Assembly (NCBI RefSeq): GCF_007097395.1
Contig: NZ_VKDC01000026.1
Span: 1 to 64,000, forward strand
Direction of reading: 5' to 3'
DNA from: Fulvivirga sp. M361
Lineage (GTDB): Bacteria; Bacteroidota; Bacteroidia; Cytophagales; Cyclobacteriaceae
Length of the DNA stretch: 64,000 bases
Numbering within the stretch: position 1 is the stretch's first letter; each line of letters opens with the position of its first letter. The notes under the pieces were generated by a model that had not been told where the DNA came from, searched no databases, and saw only the letters and a program-made list of their open reading frames with translations. The position numbers and the translations under genes were made by a program. This document shows, one piece after another, positions 52,427 to 61,358 of this stretch.

Positions 52427-52780
52427 TTAAGACCGGTTTCTTTCGTTTTTTGCTTTCTTTTCTTCTACCAGGTATGAAACTACTAATCCTATCCCTCCAA
52501 ATATGAGGATCATGGAGAAATAGGCCACCTCTTCCATTCGAGTGAATGAATCCAGAAAATACCCTACCAACAACCCTGACCCCAAACCTATTAGAAGTAG
52601 TGAGAATCGTAATGACCAATTCGTATTATTGGGTATCTTCTTCAAGTCCATGGGATTCATCCCTTTATCTATCATGTTCATTCTTTCTTCATTCTCATAT
52701 TTTCTGAGGTTGATCACCATTATGATCAAACCTATGATCGCTACTATCGGAATAAAAACTCCTATTATTTCTACTTCCAT
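52427..52780 (-). CDS. DUF6249 family membrane protein
   Basis: The 117-residue protein has an N-terminal membrane helix (EIIGVFIPIVAIIGLIIMVINL), a conserved cytoplasmic stretch (RKYENEERMNMIDKGMNPMDLKK) and two further helices (WSLRFSLLLIGLGSGLLVGYFL and VAYFSMILIFGGIGLVVSYLV), ending in a basic tail. In Bacteroidota this family commonly lies beside an ECF sigma factor gene, as here, where the sigma gene is divergent 190 bp away. Its role is unknown, but stress or envelope regulation is a fair inference. Confidence 0.85.
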   Translation of the reverse strand: MEVEIIGVFIPIVAIIGLIIMVINLRKYENEERMNMIDKGMNPMDLKKIPNNTNWSLRFSLLLIGLGSGLLVGYFLDSFTRMEEVAYFSMILIFGGIGLVVSYLVEEKKAKNERNRS

Positions 52781-52970
52781 CTTTGTATTTATTTTAGTTT
52801 TTGAACATCATTTTCGGATTAGACCTCTCCTTTTGACAACAGGTTACAGTCCCGTTAGAAAATTTCAGCTATGCTTTGTGTGAGATTGCAAAATTCTTTT
52901 TGTTGACAACAATATCAAACTTTCTTATTTAACAGTGTAACTTATGTGAAACTATCATCGTCCAAGGCGT

Positions 52971-53525
52971 GTGGATCACATCAATGATGACATCATTCTT
53001 GATAAAATATTGGCGGGGGACAATAGCCAATACAAAATCCTTATTAATAAGTATAAGGATTACGCTTTCACGCTCGCTTATAATATCTTAAATCATAGAG
53101 AGGAAGCTGAGGAAGCAGCACAAGATAGTTTTGTAAAAGCCTTCCGACATTTACCCAAATTTAATCGGAAGGCAAAGTTCTCCACATGGCTTTATAAAAT
53201 TGTCACAAATACCGCTATTACTTACTGCCGGAAGCAAAAGGTTAAAAAGGAAGACATTGACAGGATAGCAGGAATTGGGGAAGTTCCTGTATCCGAATTA
53301 GAGTTGGCAGATCGTAAAAAGTTTATAAGACGAGCATTGGCTTTGTTAAATGAGCAGGACCGGTCTGTAATCTCACTGTTTTACCTGAAAGAACTGTCAC
53401 TGGAAGAAATTGCTGAAGTAACCGGTATAAAGGGAAATCTGGTAAAAGTAAAACTTCACAGAGCCAGGAAGAAATTAGCAAAATATATGAAACTGATTTT
53501 ACAAGAAGAAGCTTTAATTTTATAG
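52971..53525 (+). CDS. ECF RNA polymerase sigma factor
   Basis: The 184-residue protein has region 2 (DKILAGDNSQYKILINKYKDYAFTLAYNILNHREEAEEAAQDSFVKAFRHLPKFNRKAKFSTWLYKIVTNTAITYCRK) and region 4 (LALLNEQDRSVISLFYLKELSLEEIAEVTGIKGNLVKVKLHRARKKLAKYM), the sigma-70 ECF layout. The start is probably a GTG at 52971, since an ATG would lie well inside. Its stop (53523-53525) lies two bases before the downstream anti-sigma candidate's ATG. The upstream region has a TTGTTG-A-CAACAA repeat (52900-52912). Confidence 0.93.
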   Translation: MDHINDDIILDKILAGDNSQYKILINKYKDYAFTLAYNILNHREEAEEAAQDSFVKAFRHLPKFNRKAKFSTWLYKIVTNTAITYCRKQKVKKEDIDRIAGIGEVPVSELELADRKKFIRRALALLNEQDRSVISLFYLKELSLEEIAEVTGIKGNLVKVKLHRARKKLAKYMKLILQEEALIL

Positions 53526-53527
53526 TG

Positions 53528-54052
53528 ATGGAAGCAGATAATATTACGGATGAAATGCTGATGGACTATCTGGATGGAGAACTAGCTCCTGAACAGACCG
53601 TCCAAATAGAAAAAGCCTGTAAGGCTGACCCGGAATTAAAAAAGCGCCTTAAAGATTTGCAAATTGCCGATAGTCTGGTGTTTGAAACAATCGAAGAAAC
53701 GGCAGCATCTTTTACAGATGAGGTGTGGAATAAGTTGCAAGCCAATACCGAACACGTACCCGCTTATAATTTCAAGCGTATCTTTTTAGTGCTTTTAGCT
53801 GCCATTGGCATAATCGTTGGGTCGTATTATAATTCTGATTTCATGGTACAACTTGACTTTAACTGGTTTTTGGATCTATCCAAAACCTACTTATCTAGCA
53901 CCATATCTCATGACTTCCAAAGTATACCACTAAGCTTTATTACACAGGGAAGTTTATTCTCTATAATGATCGTTACCTTGCTGCTATTGGATAGAGCTTT
54001 ATTACGCCCTTATTTCATAAGAAGGAGAGCTGAGTTAATGAATGGCCAATAA
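53528..54052 (+). CDS. membrane anti-sigma factor candidate
   Basis: The 174-residue protein (ATG at 53528) has an N-terminal anti-sigma-like helical region (DEMLMDYLDGELAPEQTVQIEKACKADPELKKRLKDLQIADSLVF) similar to the zinc-less ASD fold. It lacks the HxxxCxxC zinc motif, having only one Cys in KACKADPE. Two membrane helices follow (IFLVLLAAIGIIVGSYY and LFSIMIVTLLLLDRALL), with a short periplasmic loop. Its position two bases downstream of the sigma stop is the usual partner layout. The pair probably controls an envelope or stress regulon. Confidence 0.85.
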   Translation: MEADNITDEMLMDYLDGELAPEQTVQIEKACKADPELKKRLKDLQIADSLVFETIEETAASFTDEVWNKLQANTEHVPAYNFKRIFLVLLAAIGIIVGSYYNSDFMVQLDFNWFLDLSKTYLSSTISHDFQSIPLSFITQGSLFSIMIVTLLLLDRALLRPYFIRRRAELMNGQ

Positions 54053-54072
54053 TCCGAAAACGACCCGGTCAA

Positions 54073-54693
54073 TTATTTCTCTTTAAAAGTCCCTGACCGA
54101 AGGTCTTTAATAAAGTTTGACCACCTCATCGGGTTTAAAAAGTTGTTGGGTGGCACCTCCCGGTTCAATTGATACAGGTGGTTGTAGCGCATTTGTTCGT
54201 AGTAATAATCATTCATCCGATTATCATCCACGCTTTTTTTCGTTTCACGCTGTACTTCAAAAATCAGGTCGTCCATGTTGCGTTTTGGCTCTATGTCAAA
54301 GAAAGCCTTTTTAAAATTGTCCAGTGTTGGCCAGGGGAAAACCACTACCTCTTTTAACCATATAGCCTCTTTTGCCATCAATTGAACCAACGAATATTCA
54401 GTACCTTTCACATCATAAGGCATAATAAAAACACCTTCATGATATCCAATAGAGGTAAACACTAACGTATCTCCGGGAGCTATGAATAGAGAGAAATAGC
54501 CATTGTTATCACTTGACGTGCCATGACGGCTGTTTTTAATTTGGATATTGACATAAGGCATCTCTTTAAAATCATCAGAATCTACCACAGCACCTGTTAT
54601 CCGTACAGTATTAATACGTTGCTGAGCATGCAAGGTATTTACTGCGAATGTCATTATCAGAACCATTAATATCAAATACCTCAACGCTTCCAT
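54073..54693 (-). CDS. carboxypeptidase-regulatory-like domain protein
   Basis: The 206-residue protein (ATG at 54693) has a signal peptide (MEALRYLILMVLIMTFAVNTLHAQ) and one carboxypeptidase D regulatory-like domain (TVRITGAVVDSDDFKEMPYVNIQIKNSRHGTSSDNNGYFSLFIAPGDTLVFTSIGYHEGVFIMP), the beta-barrel module used at the start of TonB-dependent receptors. No receptor barrel or plug follows. A charged helical C-terminal part (FDIEPKRNMDDLIFEVQRETKKSVDDNRMNDYYYEQMRYNHLYQLNREVPPNNF) completes it. The start gives a 7-bp gap to the M42 peptidase stop. Function unknown. Confidence 0.85.
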   Translation of the reverse strand: MEALRYLILMVLIMTFAVNTLHAQQRINTVRITGAVVDSDDFKEMPYVNIQIKNSRHGTSSDNNGYFSLFIAPGDTLVFTSIGYHEGVFIMPYDVKGTEYSLVQLMAKEAIWLKEVVVFPWPTLDNFKKAFFDIEPKRNMDDLIFEVQRETKKSVDDNRMNDYYYEQMRYNHLYQLNREVPPNNFLNPMRWSNFIKDLRSGTFKEK

Positions 54694-54700
54694 TAGTGCA

Positions 54701-55750
54701 TTATTTATGTGACCAATCATACGTGTCCAGGCCTTCCAGACACATTTTCAATAACCGGATACTGTTTTCAATATCCTCTTTATGTGCCATTTCAATTACC
54801 TGGTGTAAGTGACGGGTAGGAATAGAAACTGCTCCTGAAATAGATCCATTCTTACCCATACGCTGGATACCGGCTGTATCTGTTCCTCCTGCTACCAGTA
54901 ATTCGGGTTGCCACTTAATCGTATTATCGTCAGCTATCTTTTTCATGTAATCGACCATTCGATAATCACATATTGTCATAGCATCCATGATCTTAATAGC
55001 TGTGCCTTCACCCAGTGAGGTTACTTTTTCATGCGGCTGAGCCCCCGGAAGGTCATAGGCAATAGTAGTATCCAGTCCAAAACCGAAATCAGGGTTGATG
55101 GTATGAGCTGCAACATTTGCCCCGCGGATACCTACTTCCTCCTGAACGGTAAAAACACCATAAACATCATAGGGCACTGTTTGCAACTCTCGCAATGTTT
55201 CTATGAGAATAAAAACAGAAACACGGTTATCAATGGACTTGCAATTCACACACTCTCCCATTTCTACCAATTCTCTGTCCCGGGTGATAGGATCACCAAC
55301 ACTTACTATGTCATCTACCTGCTCTTTGGACATACCCAGGTCAATATAAAAATCTTTCACTTTGGGCATTTTGGTACGTTCTTCTGCGGTCATCACATGA
55401 ATGGGTTTGGTACCCATCACCCCCAATACATCTTTTTTACCGTGAATAACCACACGTTGCGCTGTAAGTGTTTTAGGATCAAAACCTCCCAACGTGGTGA
55501 AACGTACAAAGCCTTTATCGTCCACATGTGTAACGATAAACCCTATCTCATCCATATGTGCACCTACCATGGCTTTCTTTTCGCTACTCTGCCCTTTTTT
55601 CATGGTGATCACGTTTCCCATGTTGTCTATCTCTAAGCTGTCCACCAAAGGTTCCACCTCCTGTATAATAAGATTCCGGACCTCAGATTCATAACCAGGC
55701 ACTCCGGCGGCCTCACATATTTTCTTTAATAAACTTACATTTACACTCAT
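54701..55750 (-). CDS. M42 family metallo-aminopeptidase
   Basis: The 349-residue protein has the M42 (FrvX/YsdC/endoglucanase M) motifs: metal site VGAHMDEIGFIVTHVDDKGF, CKSIDNRVSVFILIETLRELQTVPYDVYGVFTVQEEVGIRGANVAAHTINPDFGFGLDTT, and the C-terminal GTDTAGIQRMGKNGSISGAVSIPTRHLHQVIEMAHKEDIENSIRLL. The Asp in IDNRV, catalytic Glu-Glu in QEEVG and the final His in SIPTRHLH are typical. These are tetrahedral aminopeptidases that clip small peptides in the cytoplasm. It lies 7 bp upstream of the carboxypeptidase-regulatory protein gene. Confidence 0.95.
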   Translation of the reverse strand: MSVNVSLLKKICEAAGVPGYESEVRNLIIQEVEPLVDSLEIDNMGNVITMKKGQSSEKKAMVGAHMDEIGFIVTHVDDKGFVRFTTLGGFDPKTLTAQRVVIHGKKDVLGVMGTKPIHVMTAEERTKMPKVKDFYIDLGMSKEQVDDIVSVGDPITRDRELVEMGECVNCKSIDNRVSVFILIETLRELQTVPYDVYGVFTVQEEVGIRGANVAAHTINPDFGFGLDTTIAYDLPGAQPHEKVTSLGEGTAIKIMDAMTICDYRMVDYMKKIADDNTIKWQPELLVAGGTDTAGIQRMGKNGSISGAVSIPTRHLHQVIEMAHKEDIENSIRLLKMCLEGLDTYDWSHK

Positions 55751-55985
55751 AGGACAAGGATACTGATAATTACTTTTTTCTTTGGATCAATGTTATCTAA
55801 AAAAGTACAATTCAATGGTATTGAACCCGTTTTATTTCCTTAATCCAGCCCGTTGTAATATAGAACAAAATCAAACGGAAAAATCTGTTCATAACACTCA
55901 AAAAAATTAATGAGGCTTATCTTTCTCCAGCTTTTTTTGACGTTACTTAGCAAGTAATGAACTCAAAATAAGTGAAGTAAATCAG

Positions 55986-58292
55986 ATGAAAGGCGTACTT
56001 GGAAAGGCATTTAAACTTTTGCTCAAACTTGTAGTAATACTGGCAGCCATGGGTGTAGCTTTCATACTTCTGGTAGCCGGAGGATTGTTTGGTGAACTGC
56101 CAAGTGAAGAACAACTTAAAAACATACAAAACAATTTATCTACAGAAATTTACAGCGCAGACGGTAAGATCATTGGCAAGTTCCACATTCAGGAACGAAC
56201 CAGTGTTGACTTTGAGGACATATCAAAACATGCCATCGATGCTCTTGTAGCTACGGAAGACACGCGTTTCTATAGCCATCATGGTATCGACTACAGAAGC
56301 CTGGTACGTGTACTTATAAAAACGGTAATACTTCAGGACCGTAGCGGTGGCGGTGGCAGCACCATCAGCCAACAATTGGTAAAAAATATTTTCCCACGTG
56401 AGCAAAACAGCATCTGGACCATACCGGTGATCAAGGTCAAAGAATCATTGCTCGCCCACCGGCTGGAAAACGTATATGCCAAGAAAGATATCCTGACACT
56501 TTACCTTAATACAGTGCCTTTTGGTGAGAATATATACGGTATTGAAACAGCCGCTAAGAGGTTTTTCAATAAATCCGCGAAAAAATTAACGTTGGAAGAG
56601 GCAGCTGTTTTAATCGGAATGCTCAAAGCCAATTATACTTACAATCCCAGACTATTCCCGGAAAAATCGTTGGCAAGAAGAAATGTTGTGCTGGCCCAGA
56701 TGCACAAATACCTGTTCATTGACGATAAGGCACTGCAACAAACCCAACAAAGGCCGCTCATCATTGATTATCAAAAGAAAAAGTCAAGAAGACAGTTGGC
56801 AGCTTATTTCAGACAAAAGGTACGAAAGGAACTGGAAGCATGGATAAAAGTAAACCCTAAACCGGATGGCAGTCGCTATAATATATATACGGACGGGCTT
56901 AAAGTACATACTACACTGGACTCACGCCTGCAGAGCCATGCAGAGCAAGCAGTACGCGAACACATGACGTCACTACAATCGGCTTTTGAAACCCATTGGA
57001 AAAACCGAAACCCGTGGGACGATGATCCGGCCATATTACAAAGTGCATTGAATAAACATCCAGGCTATCAGAAAATGAAGGGGGCCGGACTATCACAAAA
57101 GGAGATCATGAAAGAGCTGGACAAGAAGCATCCAACGTCTTTATTTTCATGGAAAAATATCACTGAGAAGGAACTCTCTTCGCTGGATTCTATCAAACAT
57201 TACCTGAATTTGCTTCATGCAGGTGTAGTAGCAATGGACCCAAAAAATGGTGATGTTCTGGCCTGGGTAGGAGGTATCGATTTCGACTATTTTCAGTATG
57301 ATCATGCTGATGAGAGGACCAAACGACAGGTAGGTTCTACCTTCAAACCCTTTGTCTATGCCGCGGCACTGGAAAACGGATCAGACCCTTGCAAACATGT
57401 ATCCGCAGCCCGTACGGTGTATACCAATATGAAAGACTGGACACCTGACAATGCAGATCGTAAAGAAAATACACTGAAATATTCATTCAAAGGCGCCCTG
57501 GCACAATCTGTCAATACCGTGACAGTCAAAATTATGGAAGAAACAGGACTCAGTGAAACCATTTCACTGGCCCGTGAGTCAGGCATTACATCAACTATAC
57601 CGGAGGTACCTTCGGTTGCGTTAGGTACTCCTTCTATCTCCTTGTTGGAAATGACCAGGGCCTACAGTGTATTTGCCAATAACGGTGCGTATTCTGATTC
57701 CAGGATTATCACCTCTATTACAGACCAGAGTGGCAACGTATTAGCCGAATTCAAGAACGATACACCAAAACGAGTACTAAGTGAAGGTACTGCTATGATG
57801 ATCAATGCCATGTTGCAAGAGGTCGTTAACTCAGGTACAGCTTCTCGGGCACGCCGGACATATCATTTAAAGAATGCACTGGCAGGTAAAACAGGTACCA
57901 CTCAGTCAAACGCCGATGGCTGGTTTATAGGCTATAACCCAGCCCTGGTAGTAGGTGTTTGGGTAGGTGCAGATGACCCTCGCGTGCGTTTCCGGAGTAC
58001 CGGTCTTGGCTCTGGTGCTAATATGGCCTTACCCATCTTCGCCAGGATGTTTCAAAAGATCAATTCAGACCGTGGACTATCTAACATAAGTAAAGCCCGC
58101 TTTACTCCACTGCCAGCTTCACTGGCGCGCAAATTGGATTGTGTAAACTCCAAAGAGGATAAAAATTTCTTGCAAAACCTCCTTGGTATTGAAAAAAAAG
58201 AGAAGGTAAAGAAGAAGGAGTTTGGTGAAAAGAAAAAAGGTTTTTTTGATAAAATTGGGTCTATTTTTAAGAAAAAGAAGAAGGATGAATGA
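55986..58292 (+). CDS. penicillin-binding protein 1A (transglycosylase/transpeptidase)
   Basis: The 768-residue protein is class A PBP. It has an N-terminal membrane helix (LLLKLVVILAAMGVAFILLVAGGLF), a GT51 transglycosylase with Glu91 in ATEDTRFYSHHGIDYRSLVRVL and GGSTISQQLVKN, and a transpeptidase domain with Ser451-Thr-Phe-Lys454 (VGSTFKPF), the SxN motif at Ser508 (SVNTVT) and Lys635-Thr-Gly-Thr (GKTGTTQSNADG). It polymerises and cross-links peptidoglycan. The C-terminus after the catalytic domain is unusually Lys-rich (VKKKEFGEKKKGFFDKIGSIFKKKKKDE). It may be essential for growth if it is the only such enzyme. Confidence 0.95.
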   Translation: MKGVLGKAFKLLLKLVVILAAMGVAFILLVAGGLFGELPSEEQLKNIQNNLSTEIYSADGKIIGKFHIQERTSVDFEDISKHAIDALVATEDTRFYSHHGIDYRSLVRVLIKTVILQDRSGGGGSTISQQLVKNIFPREQNSIWTIPVIKVKESLLAHRLENVYAKKDILTLYLNTVPFGENIYGIETAAKRFFNKSAKKLTLEEAAVLIGMLKANYTYNPRLFPEKSLARRNVVLAQMHKYLFIDDKALQQTQQRPLIIDYQKKKSRRQLAAYFRQKVRKELEAWIKVNPKPDGSRYNIYTDGLKVHTTLDSRLQSHAEQAVREHMTSLQSAFETHWKNRNPWDDDPAILQSALNKHPGYQKMKGAGLSQKEIMKELDKKHPTSLFSWKNITEKELSSLDSIKHYLNLLHAGVVAMDPKNGDVLAWVGGIDFDYFQYDHADERTKRQVGSTFKPFVYAAALENGSDPCKHVSAARTVYTNMKDWTPDNADRKENTLKYSFKGALAQSVNTVTVKIMEETGLSETISLARESGITSTIPEVPSVALGTPSISLLEMTRAYSVFANNGAYSDSRIITSITDQSGNVLAEFKNDTPKRVLSEGTAMMINAMLQEVVNSGTASRARRTYHLKNALAGKTGTTQSNADGWFIGYNPALVVGVWVGADDPRVRFRSTGLGSGANMALPIFARMFQKINSDRGLSNISKARFTPLPASLARKLDCVNSKEDKNFLQNLLGIEKKEKVKKKEFGEKKKGFFDKIGSIFKKKKKDE

Positions 58293-58392
58293 AAAGGGAC
58301 CCTTCCGTTTAAAACAAAATAGTCACACTGTAAATTGTTAATTACAGCCATTGCCCTCCTATGCTCCTTTGATAATCAATTGAAAACGAATA

Positions 58393-58833
58393 ATGAAATA
58401 CATCATTGACAAAATAGAAGAACCAGAGTACCCGGAAGTTGTAGAAGTCTGGGAAGCTTCTGTAAGAGCAACTCATCTTTTTTTAAAGGAAGCCGATATC
58501 GAATACTTTAAACCACTAATTCTAAATGAGTACCTTAAGGCGGTTGACTTAAGATGTGTTAGAGATGGTCAAGGAAAGATCACCGGTTTTTTAGGGGTGG
58601 CCGGAGATAAAATAGAAATGTTATTTGTTCATCCTAAATCATTTGGAAGAGGTATTGGAAAAATACTTTTAGAATATGCCGTAGAACAACTTGACATCAC
58701 TAAAGTAGATGTCAATGAAGATAATGACCAGGCCGTTGGGTTTTATCAACATTTAGGTTTTAAGGTTATTGCTCGCTCTGAGTTGGATTCTCTGGGAAAG
58801 CCATACCCTATATTGCATATGGAGTTGAGATAG
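58393..58833 (+). CDS. GNAT family N-acetyltransferase
   Basis: The 146-residue protein is a short GNAT: EPEYPEVVEVWEASVRATHLFLKEADIEYFKPLI, the acetyl-CoA loop in MLFVHPKSFGRGIGKILLEYAVEQL (RGIGK is the Q/R-x-x-G-x-G/A motif), VDVNEDNDQAVGFYQHLGFKVIARSELDSLGKPYPILHMEL. It lacks a long N-terminal domain. Such YjaB/PhnO-like enzymes acetylate small amines or N-termini. No operon partner. The 230 bp after it contain no gene. Confidence 0.9.
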   Translation: MKYIIDKIEEPEYPEVVEVWEASVRATHLFLKEADIEYFKPLILNEYLKAVDLRCVRDGQGKITGFLGVAGDKIEMLFVHPKSFGRGIGKILLEYAVEQLDITKVDVNEDNDQAVGFYQHLGFKVIARSELDSLGKPYPILHMELR

Positions 58834-58977
58834 ATGAACGCTATAGCAATTACTATGATTACCCAAACCGCAAAGAGAAGTTGAACAAAGCATAGAACTT
58901 TTTTGTCACTCCGCCCTTTTTGATATCTGACCCCAACAAACGAAAGTATTTCCACAGCTTAAAGGTTTACTATTAGA

Positions 58978-59008
58978 TTGTAACATAAATGCCTATGAAT
59001 TAACTTTA
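58978..59008 (+). promoter_or_regulatory. promoter of the type B T9SS cargo gene
   Basis: TTG (58978-58980), 20-base spacer, TAACTTTA (59001-59008), one mismatch from TAnnTTTG. The ATG lies 52 bases downstream, allowing a leader of about 45 bases. Matched by eye. Confidence 0.45.
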
Positions 59009-59060
59009 AGAAAGTATAATAATCACTATTCTCACCACTTAATCATAAGTATCGGAGATT

Positions 59061-60758
59061 ATGACAGCCCTCAACGCTTACATCTGGATTGTTCTGGTCC
59101 TTGGATTGTTCCACCTGAAAATAGCAATAGCTCAAGATATTGAACTAATAGGGGTAGTAGATAATAATCTAGTCCGGATCAATAACTTAACAGGTGAAGC
59201 TGTCATTCATAAAGAATTGCAGAATTTCACAAAAGGTGAGATCATTTCAGACCTGACTTATAATACCGCCAATGGTTTGCATTACTGTATAAAATCCAGT
59301 GGAAACGCTCCGTCTCTCATAAGCATTTCAAAAGATGGTGATGTTCAAAATATCGGTCCATTAACCCTTGGCGGAAGGCAAATTCCATTGGTAGAAGCCT
59401 TAGCGTATAATGCGACAACCAATAAATTATATGCCGGAGTGAGTCTTAACGGAGGTACTGCCAGCAATGATTTTTATTCGGAATCCATAGTAGAAGTAGA
59501 GCCTTCTACCGGAGAATGTCAGTTTCTAACTGAAATATTAACAAGTAATAGGGACCCGGACATTGACGCAATGGCATTTTCAGAAAATATGCTCTATATT
59601 TCCGATGGTGCTCCGCCAGGCGCCAATTTTCTAGAGTTTTATGTATTAGATATTAATAGTGTCGGCGCTTCATCAAGTCCAAGGTTACTTTATAAAAGCA
59701 CTTACCTATCCGTTCAGGACTTCACTGTTGACAACAATCAAATCTATTTTACTGAAAACAGAAATCTTCGTAAGTATTCCATAGCAAATAATTCAGTCAG
59801 TTTCATCGGAAGTACTCATTTAAGTTCGGAATTCGCTGGACAGCTTATCAGGGGTATAAGTCAATTTGAACCTTGTATTACTCCAAGAATTGAATTGGGG
59901 AGCGATATAAGTATATGTAAAAATCAAGTCCTTATGCTAGACCCTGATCCACATAAACTATCAGGGGTCAGCTATTTATGGCAGGATGGCTCTACAGCCC
60001 CGGACTACCTGGTCAATAAGCCGGGAACCTATTGGGTAAGAGTAGAAAATACGTGTGGGTTTGTCAGCGATACAGTTCGTATCTCTTATCAAGCGCCACC
60101 CTCTGTCAACCTGGGTCAGGACCGAATCGTTTGTAATGATGTTAAAGTCCTGTTAGATGCTACTTCGCCGGAAGCGACATATACATGGCAAAATGGCTCT
60201 AAAAATCCAACCCTCACAATTGACCAGTCCGGAAGCTATTGGGTTACCGTCCAAAATACATGTGGTGTGGATAGTGATACTGTGCAGGTATCATTTCAAA
60301 CAACACCGACTGTGGATTTTGGGGAGGACAGAACAGTCTGTGACGATAACGACATTATCCTGGATGCAACCCATTCAGATGCTGTATATACCTGGCAGGA
60401 CGGCTCTGATAGTCCTACATTAAAAGTAATTGAAACAGGCGTTTATTCGGTATTGGTGAAAAATGATTGTGGTTCTGCTAAGGATACCGTAGCTATAGTA
60501 ATTCCCAATTTCACCAACTTGATGATCCCAAATGTTTTTACACCAAATAATGATAAGATCAACGAATCATTTGAAATTGACAGTGCACTTTTAGGTTCAT
60601 CGATAAGCATATTCCAACGATCGGGAAAGGCCGTTTACAGATCCCAAAATTATCAGAATGATTGGAATGGTGGCAACTTGCCCTCAGGGATATACTTTTA
60701 TCTTATAAAAGACGTTTGCGGCTCTAGTCATAAAGGGACCCTATCGATTCTCTATTAA
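59061..60758 (+). CDS. repeat protein with T9SS type B (gliding motility-associated) sorting domain
   Basis: The 565-residue protein has a signal peptide (MTALNAYIWIVLVLGLFHLKIAIAQ), a beta-propeller-like N-terminal half (about 30-270: VRINNLTGEAVIHKELQ, LISISKDGDVQNIGPLTLGG, VEVEPSTGECQFLTEI, AMAFSENMLYISDG), then three tandem repeats (about 275-490) with the pattern LGxDRxVC...LDA...YTWQDGSxxPTLxVxxSGxYWVxVxNxCGxxxDTVxVxF, and a type B C-terminal domain (LMIPNVFTPNNDKINESFEI ... ISIFQRSGKAVYRSQNYQNDWNGGNLPSGIYFYLIK). The repeats resemble PKD/Ig-like cell-surface modules with a Cys pair in each. It is likely surface-displayed or secreted. Confidence 0.9.
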   Translation: MTALNAYIWIVLVLGLFHLKIAIAQDIELIGVVDNNLVRINNLTGEAVIHKELQNFTKGEIISDLTYNTANGLHYCIKSSGNAPSLISISKDGDVQNIGPLTLGGRQIPLVEALAYNATTNKLYAGVSLNGGTASNDFYSESIVEVEPSTGECQFLTEILTSNRDPDIDAMAFSENMLYISDGAPPGANFLEFYVLDINSVGASSSPRLLYKSTYLSVQDFTVDNNQIYFTENRNLRKYSIANNSVSFIGSTHLSSEFAGQLIRGISQFEPCITPRIELGSDISICKNQVLMLDPDPHKLSGVSYLWQDGSTAPDYLVNKPGTYWVRVENTCGFVSDTVRISYQAPPSVNLGQDRIVCNDVKVLLDATSPEATYTWQNGSKNPTLTIDQSGSYWVTVQNTCGVDSDTVQVSFQTTPTVDFGEDRTVCDDNDIILDATHSDAVYTWQDGSDSPTLKVIETGVYSVLVKNDCGSAKDTVAIVIPNFTNLMIPNVFTPNNDKINESFEIDSALLGSSISIFQRSGKAVYRSQNYQNDWNGGNLPSGIYFYLIKDVCGSSHKGTLSILY

Positions 60759-60932
60759 AAAATCCCATCAATCCGGCTTGAGGGCTTAAATGTCCTACCC
60801 TTGACCGTCATCTGTTCGTCTTTACGCGTTTTTCAATTCTACCTCGGGTACCTTATGCATTTGAGTTTATTACAACTATTTCTCAAAGGTAAGTGTCTGA
60901 TTAATTAGTAAGTCCCACATAAATCAAAACAA

Positions 60933-61358
60933 ATGAATAAACTTATTTTTAGCCTGATAATTGTTTCAGTTGTCGCTATATCTTGCGAGGAAGATGACGA
61001 TATAAATACGCGGAATTGTGATCCAAACGTTGTAATAAGCACTAAAGAATATAAAGAAGCTCCAAAAGATGGACTAACTATTAGCAATGCAACTGTTGAA
61101 GGGGACAGTTTGAAAATTAGCTATAGCTCTAGTGGATGCTCCGGCGAAACATGGGAATTAAAATTAATTGCCTCTGAAGGAATTCTCGAATCGAACCCTC
61201 CACAAAGAAACGTAAGGCTGTCATTAAAAAACGATGAGCTCTGTGATGCAGTAATATCAAAAGAGATCTCTTTTAATATCTGCCAGCTACAGGCAGGAGG
61301 AAACAGTGTATTGCTAAATCTTGAAAACTTCGATGACCGAATTCTATATGAGTATTAA
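60933..61358 (+). CDS. small lipoprotein of unknown function
   Basis: The 141-residue protein has a lipoprotein signal (MNKLIFSLIIVSVVAISC, lipobox AISC) followed by acidic residues EEDDD, a common surface-export signal in this phylum. The mature part contains RNCDPNVVISTKEYKEAPKDGLTISNATVEGDSLKISYSSSGCSGETWELKLIASEGIL, and four Cys (NCD, GCS, LCD, ICQ) that could form two disulphides. It does not match a family I know. No operon partner is evident. Confidence 0.75.
   Translation: MNKLIFSLIIVSVVAISCEEDDDINTRNCDPNVVISTKEYKEAPKDGLTISNATVEGDSLKISYSSSGCSGETWELKLIASEGILESNPPQRNVRLSLKNDELCDAVISKEISFNICQLQAGGNSVLLNLENFDDRILYEY

Noticed and set aside
55031-55636. A 201-codon antisense frame inside the M42 peptidase gene
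   Set aside because: It is Cys- and His-rich by chance of the antisense reading and lacks a domain; the M42 motifs explain the locus.
59881-60530. Tandem DNA repeat, considered as CRISPR or minisatellite
   Set aside because: The periodicity is of coding modules (about 70 residues) with diverged DNA sequence, not short direct repeats with spacers.
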